Source of the DNA: Azadirachta indica
Taxonomy: Eukaryota > Streptophyta > Magnoliopsida > Sapindales > Meliaceae
NCBI GenBank assembly: GCA_022749755.1
Contig: CM040441.1
Location: 10,789,475-10,853,474 of the forward strand
Direction of reading: 5' to 3'
DNA length: 64,000 nt
The first letter of the stretch is position 1. Each line of letters opens with the position of its first letter. Shown here piece after piece: positions 1-11,747 of the stretch. Made by a program: the position numbers and the translations under genes. The notes beneath the pieces are model-generated. The model searched no databases. It saw only the letters and a program-made list of their open reading frames with translations, and was not told the DNA's origin.

Positions 1-1073
1 GTATTTGTCTTCATGAACTTGCTAATGCGTATGTTGTCATGCTATATATTGATGGTGAATGCTCTGAAATAAGAATGCCATGTATACTAAAGCATAGTTT
101 TGGCAAGTAAGGTTGAGACAATGCCAAGCAAACAATGTTTTCATGCAATGGTAAGTATTTAATCTATTATGGCAAGCAAACAACATTTTCCTACAATGCC
201 AAATATATAATGTATTGTAGTTATAAAAAGAAACACGACATCTGAGCAAGTATATATCAAAACAATTCAGTAATTGTATGTCTGTTCAACCATAAAATAG
301 CATAATATCAAGACATTTAATATATGTCCAACATCAAGACTCATAATGTTTACCAACATAAACATGATAGTCGATGCCTAGCAAACTAATGTATTCAGCA
401 CAAAATATCAGTCCTTTAACACCTTGGCATCAAGATAAAATCAGTTAATAATACCAACACAAAGTGGTAGAATATCAGTAAAGTTTCATTCGTTCAAGAA
501 TCAATATAAGGCAATATATATCCAACATTTTGTTAGCTCATCGACTTCAAAAAATAGTTAAAGCAAATTACATGGGCAAATGTACCATATAAACAAACTA
601 TCAGGTAGCCAAGTGTTAGTTTTCTTGAACAAACCTTGAAGAGTAAAAAATAATCAAAAGAGTGAATCATTTGAAAAATAGTAGATGATAGACCATTTGT
701 CACTCCATTAGCAATAGATGAAATGCCATCTAATTTTTCCCAAAAAAATCCCACAAGTGAGTGTCTATTACACCCTTATTGAGCTTGCTGAATTTCCAAA
801 ATAAAAAGTTGAACATCAAGGTAGGCTATGTAGCCCTGCAAACATAAAGGAAAACACAACCATAAATCAATAAAACTAGCCTACTGAATAAGGCAGTAAG
901 TTAAACGTATTGTAAATGCAAATATTTTATGCAGAAAACTTGTGCCGCTGTTAGTTTGACTAGTAGATTCTATGCTTGACCCACTTGCACCAACAGAACC
1001 TACATCATATGATTCCTGCAATAAAGAGTGTTATGTAAGTTTCATTTTATTTTTATTATAATATGCTAATAAA
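1..1073. other. AT-rich transposon flank, no gene seen
   Basis: No coding region is supported. Positions about 95-225 carry loosely repeated units of roughly 50 bp sharing a core like ggcaagcaaacaa. This DNA probably belongs to the decayed MULE that follows, lying on the 3' side of its minus-strand transposase. The element's left end was not found and is probably outside the window. Confidence 0.4.
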
Positions 1074-3878
1074 CTAAAAAATAAAAGCAAATACTATCAT
1101 ATATAATAATACAACCTGAGGCACTTGCTTTTTGGTTCGAACCCTATTTTCTTTCACTTTCCCACATGATCTCCTGTTATGCCCCCATTCATTGCAGCAT
1201 CTACATCTTACAAAGCATCTCCTCTTTATCTGTTTCTCCGTACCAACCTCTCTTTTTCTGCTTTTCTTAGGTTTGCCAATTGACTGCTTAACCTCAGGTG
1301 GATTACGCTCATTAGTTAATATCAATGGCCACCTAAACTCAGTTGGAATGGGAGTGATCTAAGGCTTATAAGTCATTAGGTATGAATCCCTTAATAGATA
1401 ATAAAGCACATAGTTCTCTATTTTACCTCTTATAACATTGATATGCTTAATGGCATGCACACATAGTAAACTCGAAACTTGCCAATCACCACAATCACAC
1501 TATTTTGATGCTAAGTCAACCACATAGCCTTCTATATTATCTACTAACACTTTGTACAAATAACCACTCCCAAACACTACGTTCATATCCCTGCCCAATT
1601 TTCTCATCCTTACTATTCTCTTTTTAACTATAGGTCGTATAATGTCATCCCACTTTCTTACTTGCTGATACTTGTGATATCATCATAATTAGCAGACAAA
1701 TTCAATCAAAAAATGCAAAATACAATCAAAATGGACAAATTTCATAACTGACCTGTCATGTATCATATTCATCATTTTCCTTCTTATTTCCTCACACATA
1801 ATCAACACCGACAAGCTCCTAAACTGATTGATCCAGCTATTAAAACTTTCAGCTATGTTATTTGTTACATGAGCTGATTTTATCCCATGGCTGAACTGAT
1901 GCTTGCACCAATTTCAAAGCAGGATTTTCATTAACCGTGTATGTGCTTCTTCACTAATTTTCTTTATATCTTCCATATTCTTGTTGAATTCAGCTTTCCT
2001 ACCACTTCTACAAGCACTACAAAACAGATTTTTCAGAGCTGCTCTGGGAAACTATTGCTTGAAATTTGCATAAACATGTCTGCAGCAAAACCTTCTATCT
2101 GAGTTTGGAAACACCTGATCAAGTGCATTCAGGACTCTCTTCTGTCTAGCACTGATAAAGAAAAGGGCCGTACCCCCATTAACACCCACTTGATCATACT
2201 TCTCTAAAAAGTAAGCCCATGAGTACTTGTTCTCATTTTCAACTACTCAAATTGTCAATAGATAAACCCCGTAATTTGCATCTATAGAGACAGCAGCCAA
2301 CAAAATACCTTTGTATGGTCCTTTTAGGTGACACCCATCTAGGCCAATGAATAGCCTGCAACCTGCCAGAAATCCTCTCCTCTGAGCATCAAAGCTTAAG
2401 AAAAATCTTTTAAATGTGGGATTCTCATCACCAAGTCCCCATGTAATTTGTACATCAACTACAGATTCTGGATTTGTCTCACTTACATCTTATGCAAACC
2501 TCTCTAACTTGCTGTATGATGTTTTATGATCTGCCCCTAACAACTTTAGTGCTTTGCTTCAAGCTTTATATAGGCTTTTGGCTGGGTAGGTTAACTTGAA
2601 CTCGCTTCTCAGTTTAGCAGCAATGATTTTAATGTCAATGTCAGGTTTGGCCTTAAACAAATGAAGAAATTGTGCTGCAATCCAAGTTGAGGTTGCTTCG
2701 TAATTGTCTAGCAATCTCGGACAGCTGTGTAGGGGATTATATGTCTTAATCTGAAAGGAGAATGTATCCCAAGTAGGACTTGTAGGCACTCTCCAACTAC
2801 AATCACCAGCTGCACACTTACATGTAACCTTACTTTTTTCATTTTTAATCCTTTTTAACCTGAACCCATGCTTGATGACAAAGACCTTTAAAACCTTCCT
2901 AAAGTCATATACTGTGTAATAGGTATTCCCCACCTTCAAGTCAATATTGCCCTTGACATCCATACAGTGATTAAACCCTCCACTATTTCTATCATATCCT
3001 GTTACAAGAATATCATCGTCAACATTTTCCTCTTCTGGTCTATCACTATCATTTACAAACTCATAATCATCCATACAGTGTCCTTAATCATCATCTCCTT
3101 CAATAGGTGGTACATCTTCAGAATCTGACACGTACTAATCTTTACTCCCAAGTGACCAGTTCATATATGGTGGTGTAGCAGCTTGTGCCATCTCCCAATG
3201 CACAAAAACATTTGTCAATCCTCTAAAAACATTTTCCAAATTCAGGTTAGTGTCCAAAGCCAGTGTATTTTGTGTTTCTGTATCCACTTGGGTAGGATTC
3301 TGACTCATGGAAGCAGGATTTTTAAATGAACAATCTGCTGGTGAAATGTTTGCACCTTGTTGCTGGTTATTGGCAACGTGGGATGAGTCTGTTAGAGCAG
3401 GATTTGGCAAGCAATCAACAAGAAGCACATGCTTGCCCAATCTTCTGTCAATTGAATGTAGCCTTGAAACTGTGTTAACAACAAGAGGCGCATTGTATTC
3501 ATCATCTCCACTTGAGTTTACATAATTAAGTGCAAAAAAATTATATATAGTTTGGTAAGGTGGAGTACCTTTAAATTCACTTGTAGTACTTGAAGAAGGC
3601 TAGTTCATATAGATATGAATGCACGTATATCCTCTTTCATGCAGTTCAGCAAATGCAGAAAGCACATGATTATTTGAGGTCAAAATGCATCTTTCTTTGG
3701 ACCATGGGTACTCCACATCAAATGTTACACACTCCCAGTGACATAAATTTTTGTCCCAATAAACTTGCTGGATGTCATTCCATAATTTAACTAATGTGTT
3801 GTCTTGAGGCTTAACATTACCAATATCTACAACATCACCCCTCCATTGCACCAGACCTGAAACCTTCGCATTCTGCAT
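1074..3878 (-). pseudogene. Decayed Mutator-like (MuDR) transposase
   Basis: Read on the minus strand this resembles a plant MULE transposase in domain order but is broken into several frames. An N-terminal PB1-like segment lies at 3878-3600, a linker at 3440-3135, and the MuDR DNA-binding domain at 3074-2559 (residues CKCAAGDCSWRV). The catalytic core is at about 2400-2000 (GLDGCHLKGPYKG, then SARQKRVLNAL), the SWIM zinc finger at about 1515-1440 (CDCGDW...CVHAIKHI), and a zinc knuckle at about 1210-1155 (CRCCNEWGHNRRSC). In-frame stops interrupt the core (before VVENENKYSWAYFL and after YANFKQ) and sit just before the SWIM cysteines. The second catalytic aspartate, normally in an S-D-R-Q context, reads S-A-R-Q. 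The gene cannot make an active transposase. The assignment rests on several independent motifs; exon limits are approximate. Confidence 0.85.
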
Positions 3879-6119
3879 AAGTACAAATCACAAATGTTAG
3901 CATTCTGATTATTATATGTCACAAACATTATCATTTTAAGCTGCAGAACAAGACTAGCTTACTGATGCCAAATGCAAAATTTCTGTCAAGCATACTAATT
4001 AATTCCACATTTCCCCTTATAATATTCCTTCTTGATATGTATGGCATTACACTTAATGTTACTTACTGTACTTGTTCTTTTATCAGGTCTAGCAATCTTT
4101 TGGGTGATCTCTTTTTGCTAATTAACATATAATTCTATTGGCCAAAAAGTTTTTTAAGTGCTTTTTTGACTTTCAACAATTCCAATAATTAAGGGGTTGT
4201 ACCTTTCTAATATTTTTTGTTAAATCTAAATGATACCATATGTTCATATCTCTATATGTAAAAACCAACAATAACAGTAATACTCTTATGCCACCTGCAG
4301 ACTCATTTTTCCACATCATTTGGGAATTTTTATGTAATTATTATGTTGTTAATTCGAGTAACTAATATTAATGAATGCTTAACAATATATGACTATGTAG
4401 TTATGTTTATTCCCGATTGATTTCATCTTAGTACAACTACAAGCATTTTGGGTCCATTATTTCTTCCATTATAAAAGGCTACATACAACACTGCGTACAA
4501 ATCACCAATGCATTCATCTCATTTTCAAACCTACATTTACTACAAATCATCTTGACAACACAATTACGCATTATATATCCATGAGCTAATTGCATTTTGC
4601 TTTATATTATATTTATTTGTTCTTCTATATGTTGATCATAATGAGTTATTTTACTTACCCTAAAGTCATATATTGTTTGTACGATAACTACTTAATATTT
4701 CCATTGTTTAGCTAAAAAAGTGAAAATTATAAATAGTGGAAAGATTATCACCACACCACTAATTACTTAACATAGTTCTTCTTTCCCTCTATTTCTTTTT
4801 ATCTCTACTGTACTTAATAGGAAGGTAGATCATCAATTTTTAATCCTTTTCAGCTTATTGTCAAAGTTAAATCTTTAATAGCTAGCTTAATAACTTAACA
4901 AATGCTATGATTCTGAGAGCTTCCAAAACTTTAATTCAAGAGTTTAAACCTCACTACTGCATACCTCAAAAAAAATCTTTTTTTCCATATAATCTCAATT
5001 TTATTCATCAACATTTCAAATGTCTATATTTTTTCATCTTAAACTGTAGGTAGTTTCCCTTTGAAATACTCTATATATTCCACCAATTTTTCCATTGATT
5101 TTCTATATCATAAATTTGATTTTGTTGAATTCGGCGTGTCCTGGTTAAAAATTTAATTTTCCAAATCCAATCTCAGTTCTACAAGCACTCAAAAACACTA
5201 TTTTAACTTGATTAGACTACCACAAACAAACTAACTAGCATATGAACAATAAAAACCCCTTAAAAAAAAATACAAAATCAAACCAAAATAAAGTTGAATC
5301 AGTTAACATTACCAAGAGCCCAAAATTGAGAAGCAAGACTCGTAGTAAATAAGGGCATAGATTTTCAAAGCAACATCATGAATCGATGTAAAGCAGCCAA
5401 AAAACCATGTCTTAAATTGCTATAATATACAACAATTACCAATATCAACATCAAACAAAGAAAAATGAACACAAGAATAAAGCCACCTTAATAAAAACGT
5501 ATTTTACTTTTCCACATCAATATCATCCATATTTTGCATGCATCAAATATTGGACCAAATATTCTTGATACATAGTCAAAACACATCGTACAAGCATTGT
5601 TCAAAAATGTGTTAACCAGAACATGCAAGCACAGAGCAAATTGCTTCACATTATACCCTTTTACCTAACAATCGATGCACATGCAAGCAACTAAAATGGG
5701 AATTAGTTAACGTACCTTGGACTCATCTGAAATCCGTGACCTTCGCTTCAGCTACAGGTACCAATTTCTCCTATTTTTTTCCTTTTTAGTGGAGAAAACA
5801 CGGAGAACAAGTTATGGGTTTGTAATTTTTGTAAATATGGGTTATAACACACAATTAATGGCGTGAATAATTCCCGCCAAATCTTCACCCAGCAAGCCAT
5901 ATCTTAGGTTAACCTAATCCTCTCCTAAATTTGACAAATATTAGGCCATCTCTGTACGGATTGAAGGAGAAGTTTTCTGATTTCAGCTCACTGACTCTGA
6001 GTTTCTCTTTATCAACTCAACCTAAGCGCATTTTGTTTAATACGCAACTCATATGAGTAAAGTTAGTATTAGTTTACCATTTTGCCCCACTGACTAATGG
6101 TTAACTAACGGGACTGATT
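3879..6119. other. Non-coding MULE interior, AT-rich
   Basis: About 2.2 kb with no open reading frame worth reporting. It lies between the N-terminal part of the dead transposase and the putative terminal repeat near 6.2 kb, so it is probably the 5' untranslated interior of the same element. I saw no second gene here. Confidence 0.4.
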
Positions 6120-6236
6120 AACGGTTAATTAACGGGAGACCAAATCGTACGGGAGGTATGTGTCACTCTCCTCAATTGTTTCTGTAAATTGGGTTTTCCA
6201 CAAACCTCAGGGGAGGTATGTGGAAAAACCCCAAAT
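6120..6236. repeat. Putative MULE terminal repeat
   Basis: The stretch contains two copies of a gggaggtatgtg motif (near 6151 and 6209) and ends in ggaaaaaccccaaat. Motifs such as acctcccctgaggtttg are common at the ends of plant dispersed repeats, and the position matches the expected outer end of the element upstream of the minus-strand transposase. The partner terminal repeat is not in the window, so the call is an inference. Confidence 0.35.
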
Positions 6237-6306
6237 TCAGTAAATATAAACGCGAGCATCTAATCTACGTACAAAATTATCCACTTTAAACGGCAACGGC
6301 AACAAC

Positions 6307-9300
6307 ATGGACTGTTGTTCAGCAGGAATTTTAGCCAAATTTTCAGTGCACCCCAAGCATTCCGCTCTTTCAATGACTACCGCCAACTGTTTCAAAGACC
6401 AGTTTCCATTTCTTTTTATCAGGGATTCTTTCACCAGCAGAATCTCAATCGCTTCTTTCAACTGCCGCAGTATGGACGCTAAACATGTAGGAGATGATGT
6501 GTTTTCGGTCACATCTTCGAGTAAATACGATGTCGATTACCTCGGAGAGAGCACAAAAGGCGATTTGAATCTCAAAATCGACCATCTTGAAGCTTTTGGT
6601 ATGAATTTTTATGGTTATAGTGTTTAAAGTTTCTTCCTTTACTGGTTTTAATTGCTTGTTTTCCTACTTCCCATTTTAGGCATTGATGGTCAAGCTGCTT
6701 TAAGTGGTCCAATTGAGGAATTAGCTAGAACGGAGGCTCAAGAAGCCGAGGATTTACTTAATGACTTGGGTATCCCGGTACAGCTTTTGTTTAGCTTTCA
6801 GTTGATTGTTATTGCTTGCGGAATTTCTTTCACGATTCTCATGCTATATTTTGCCAAAATGCAGAGTCCTTCTTCGGCAAGAAATTCACCTCGTGGCATA
6901 TTTTGTAGCCGAACATTGAATCTCCGTTCCATTAGTGCCATTGGATATGACATGGACTACACCTTGATGCATTATAACGTGATGGTGAATATCTTTTCTT
7001 ATTCTTTCTATTCAAAGTTTAGTGAGTGCTGATGCTAAATGTACCATGACATAGGGACATAGCTTGATTTCAAATCTTTTATTTGTAGCTTGGTGGATTT
7101 TTTTTCTTTTTATCTTTAAATCCTTTAGTTCCATAATGCGCATCATAAACTATATACCTATTAATGAGATAATCACTGGCATTTAGATTTAATTTCTTGG
7201 TTGCAATGGTTTGGCATTAATTTATATCTTCCAGGCTTGGGAAGGTCGTGCATATGATTACTGTATGGACAATCTTCGGAACATGGGCTTCCCTGTTGAT
7301 GGACTAGCTTTTGATCCTGATCTGGTTAGGTCTTCATTTAAGCAAGTTGAGAACTACCATTGTGAAATCTGTTATTTCCTTTCTTGGTTCTAAGCATGCT
7401 CTTCTCTGCTATTGTAAAAGTAGGTTATTAGAGGCCTAGTCATAGATAAGCACACTGGCAATTTGGTTAAGGCCGATCGATTTGGTTATATAAAGAGAGC
7501 CATGCATGGCACAAAAATGTTATCTACACGAGCTGTCAGGTAATGGCTTAAACCTTGTCATTTAATTTTTTAAAAATCGTGTGGAAGCAATCGGAGTTAC
7601 ACCGTGTGTGAAATGGGAATCAGATTATCCAACGTTCATTTAGTCTAGATGTAAGCACTATGCATTGCAGCCTACAACCTTTGCTAGAAGGAAAATAAAA
7701 TTATATCTCAGCTCATTGAATCCCCATTGTCACTCTATGAAATGGAACATATATTCATTGACTAAGATAACTTCCCCCTTACCGTCTTTGATCTGATGCT
7801 TACATTTTTTCGTTGTTCCATATTTTTTTGTCCATTGTCTGTGCCAAACTGGTATTATATTTTCTATAGTGCTGCTTAACTTTCTCTGCATGGAAGTGAG
7901 ATGTACGGGAGAGAGTTGGTGGATTTGCGAAAGGAGAATCGATGGGAGTTTCTTAATACGCTATTCTCTGTTTCAGAAGCTGTGGCATATATGCAGGTAG
8001 CTTGAGGAGCAATAACTGATTTTTGGGGGGGTTTTTTGCTGTCTTTCTTTCTTTTTCTTTTTTTTTTTTAAATCTATGTTTATATATGATACTCTTGCAG
8101 ATGGTTGACAGATTGGATGAAGGAGCTATTGGACCTGAACTTGGTCCCCTTGATTATAAAGGACTTTATAAGGCAATATGTTGCAACAATGTTTGATAAA
8201 AATAAAATCAGTTATTGGTTATATTTTTTCCCTTTTAACAATTGACATGGATTTTTAGGCTGTTGGAAAGGCTCTCTTTAGGGCACATGTGGAAGGTCAA
8301 CTTAAGGTAAATACCTTCTGCAACAATTATGTGTGTTAAATATTTTGATCCATGAGTACCTTTTGAGATGGTGGCATTTATACAGAGTGAGATAATGTCT
8401 AAGCCTGAACTTTTTGTGGAGCCTGATCCAGAGTTACCTTTAGCACTTTTAGATCAAAAGGAGGTATGTGCATATAGTTTTCTATTTCTAAAATGTTTTA
8501 AGTCATTATACTTTTTGCTTTTAACTTCGATGTTCTTTGTGCATCAGGCTGGTAAAAAACTTCTGCTCATTACAAACTCAGATTATCATTACACAGACAA
8601 AATGATGCAGCATTCGTTTAACAGATTCCTGCCCAATGATATGGGTTGGCGCAATCTGTTCGACATGGTGAATAAACCACTTTTAAGCAGTTCAACTGTA
8701 TGCCATATGGACTAGTTATTTTTTGCTTGGGCCATTGAGCCTCAGCAGGATGACTGCTCTTAAATATAATATGCTTACTTTTGGACCATCTCCTTTGTGG
8801 AAGCATCCTACAATGTTTGCTATTATCATGTTTTATGGCATGGAAGATGCTTAGGACCATCTCTTTTTTACATTGGGTCACAAGTTGAAACCATTTTATA
8901 TTCTGAAAGTTAGTGTTTCATCATTGAATATCTGTTTATTTTGTTTCTTGCAGATGATGCTACTTCTCTTTGTCAGTCATGAGATACTTGAGTTACTAAT
9001 GCATTCTTGATATAGGTGATAGTCTCAGCGAGAAAGCCAGAGTTCTTTCAAATGTCACATCCACTGTACGAGGTGGTTACAGGTGAAGGTCTAATGCAGC
9101 CTTGTTTCAAGGCTCGTACAGGTATGACAATATTTCAAAGAAATATATGTATGGTGAGAATACGTGGCTAGGGATAAAATTCTAGTAAAATATATTATAG
9201 CAAAAACAACTATGGTAGGTGTATTTGCTGCTGTATGCAATGTGGCATTATCTAACAGAAGTTCCTGAATAGAGGTGTGTTCTGTGTGCTGCTGACAGTA

Positions 9301-10781
9301 TTTATACCAACACTGAGAGCATATTTTCTTGTATGATTCAACAGTTTACATTTCATTTATTCTAATGTTTTTTCTATTTAATTTCCAGGCGGCCTGTACT
9401 CTGGTGGAAGTGCTCAGATGATTGAGAGTTCTCTGAATATCCATGGAGATGAGATATTGTATGTGGGAGATCATATCTATACTGATGTCAGTCAATCTAA
9501 GGTCCATCTACGATGGCGGACGGCACTGATTTGTCGAGAATTAGAAGAAGAGGTTAGAATCTTCTATTTTCACTGGCTGTAGATTTACCTCAGGCTGAAA
9601 GTGTAGCTACACTTTTCTTGGAAAGTTTTGATTTTTTCTTGTATTTGAAGATTCAGCTGTAATCATGGGCCTATTCAGGGGTATACTGACCACAAAAGCT
9701 ACTAAAATTCTAAACTGAACCAAAAAAGGAGCATTCTTTTGACTGCAAATAATAATGCTAAATGTTATTGCACATTGTACCGGTACAATTAGTTATAATT
9801 TGTAATCCATCGGAAATGCAATTTTTATCTGCAGTTGTTGGCACTTTCATCCAACAGAATGCTGACTGGGTCTCTTTTATGTGCTATTATTTTCTGGAAC
9901 TGCAGTATAATGCATTGATCAATAGTCGGGGCAACCGAGCCAGACTAATAGAGCTTATAAATCAAAAGGAGGTTGTGGGAGATCTCTTTAACCAACTCCG
10001 GCTCTCTTTGCAAAGGCGAACTAAAGGACGCCCTGCTCAAGTGAGCTCTATCTTCTTACATATTTGTTTATCAAAAGTTTAGTTGCATGCGCTTATGATA
10101 TGATTTGAGTTTCACTGTTTCCTTTTCTGTAAACATTCAGACCCTTGCTGCGACTAACATGGATGATCAAGAACTCACTGAAAGTATGCAAAAGCTACTC
10201 GTTGTTATGCAAAGACTAGACGAGAAGATCGCTCCCATGTTAGAATCAGATGGAGCGCTCTTCAATAAAAGGTAAACGAGGTGTAAACCTTTACAGCATG
10301 GAGACAATCACCTTGACTAGCAAACTATATAGTCTCTCATCAACGTAGACTTAACCCAGTATACTTTCTTTGCCAGGTGGGGCTTTCTTTCCCGTGCAGG
10401 TCTCTGGGATAAGAGCCATCTGATGAGACAAATTGAGAAGTATGTAGTTTTTCCTCCACGAATTTTGCTCATTTTCATGACATTAGATGTTCTTACAAAT
10501 GATCATCATAACCTTCAAATTTCAGATATGCGGATATATACACGTCTAGGGTTTCAAACTTTCTACACTACACACCGTTCATGTATTTCCGCTCACAAGA
10601 ACAGGTATTTTAAATTTTGAATCTACAACTATCATCATTTGATTGTTAACTGATCTAGCATTTGAGCTGACATTGATTTCCTGACGTCCTTACACAGACG
10701 CTCGCGCATGATTCATATTCATACTATTGTTCAGAGGTTAATGGATCTGCATCTGCACGTGCTGTCAAAAACCAGAGCTAA
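6307..10781 (+). CDS. HAD-superfamily 5'-nucleotidase, organelle-targeted type
   Basis: A purine 5'-nucleotidase-like hydrolase of the HAD superfamily (IMP/GMP-specific type); the exact substrate is not shown. Seventeen exons: 6307-6598, 6680-6777, 6865-6984, 7235-7329, 7432-7539, 7897-7996, 8101-8172, 8259-8306, 8386-8463, 8548-8667, 9016-9121, 9389-9552, 9906-10040, 10141-10271, 10377-10439, 10526-10604 and 10698-10781. They sum to 1893 nt, 630 aa. The nucleophile motif DMDYT is near residue 160, motif II is LLITNSDYHYT, and the acidic motif IV is YVGDHIYTDV, so the catalytic core looks intact. The first roughly 100 residues are Ser/Arg-rich and look like a transit peptide. Intron 7 starts with GC instead of GT (8173), keeping the frame. 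The gene begins only about 70 bp from the putative MULE end, so the element may supply promoter sequence. Confidence 0.9.
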
Positions 10782-11747
10782 TTTTACATTGTAATCTATA
10801 ATGAATGAGCAGGGGAAGCTTTGTTTCTCAATGATGATAATTGATGAACATGATGTGAATGCTTATAAGATATTGCTGCCTAAATACATGGCTTATCTTG
10901 TACAGTGGCTAAAAACTTAGAATTAGAAGAATTTATTTGATGATAACCAACCAAGTGAACAACAATTTAGTGAAATGGGAATGCATTTTGTTCCTGTTTT
11001 GGTTTTCCATTTGCTTTGTACATTTGGGGAGCTCTTCAAATAATTATTTAAGTATTTGCCACTTTACTTTCCTATTATTAATCTGATCAAATAAATAAAT
11101 ATAATACAATTTTTTTTAGTGCAAATATAATTCAAATTTAATTTCAAATTATTTGAACATTATTCAATGTAGCACATGCTCCAATCTCGCATGCAAAGAG
11201 AAATAAATTATTTATCGTCTGAAGTTAGCGCGAGCAAGACTCTTGATTTTGATAAATTTTGTCAGTTAAATTGAAAATAATAATTCATAAACGCGGAATT
11301 TATGAATTTCGAAAGAAACATATGGTATAATTATTGTAAAATTTGCTTATATAAATATTTTTAAAAAAAAAATTCTTTCAGATTCAGAAATGCACAAAGT
11401 GATTGAACTTGAAACATTCCAAATAAGTGGAAAAAAAATTTTAAATAAAAACTTCAAATAATTGTAAAAAAAAGAAATTCTATTTATTCTGTGAATTAAG
11501 AGGGATGCAAAAATTTGATAAAAGAACATACCGCCTGCACTGTTGTGTTTTCTGTTTCTGGCCAATGAGATTTTCGAGTCAACGGGCAAAATTGAAAATT
11601 TCCATTTTTGCTTAGCAGGCAAGCTAAAAATCGTTTCTTTTCTCCAAGACGCGTTTGAGACAGATACAAGATCCATTTAATTAGCTCTTGTTCAGGATTT
11701 GTATTATTATTATTATTATTATTATCTTTCCAAATTTGAGAGATTAT
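10782..11747. other. Intergenic, 5'-nucleotidase to GCR1
   Basis: Holds the 3' UTR of the nucleotidase gene, then AT-rich DNA and the promoter and leader of the GCR1-like gene. An (ATT)n microsatellite at about 11702-11725 lies in the likely leader, 23 bp before the start codon. An antisense open frame at 11347-11676 has no recognisable domain and was not called. Confidence 0.5.

Noticed and set aside
8618..8881. Minus-strand frame of 87 codons
   Set aside because: Overlaps an exon and intron of the nucleotidase on the opposite strand; no domain.
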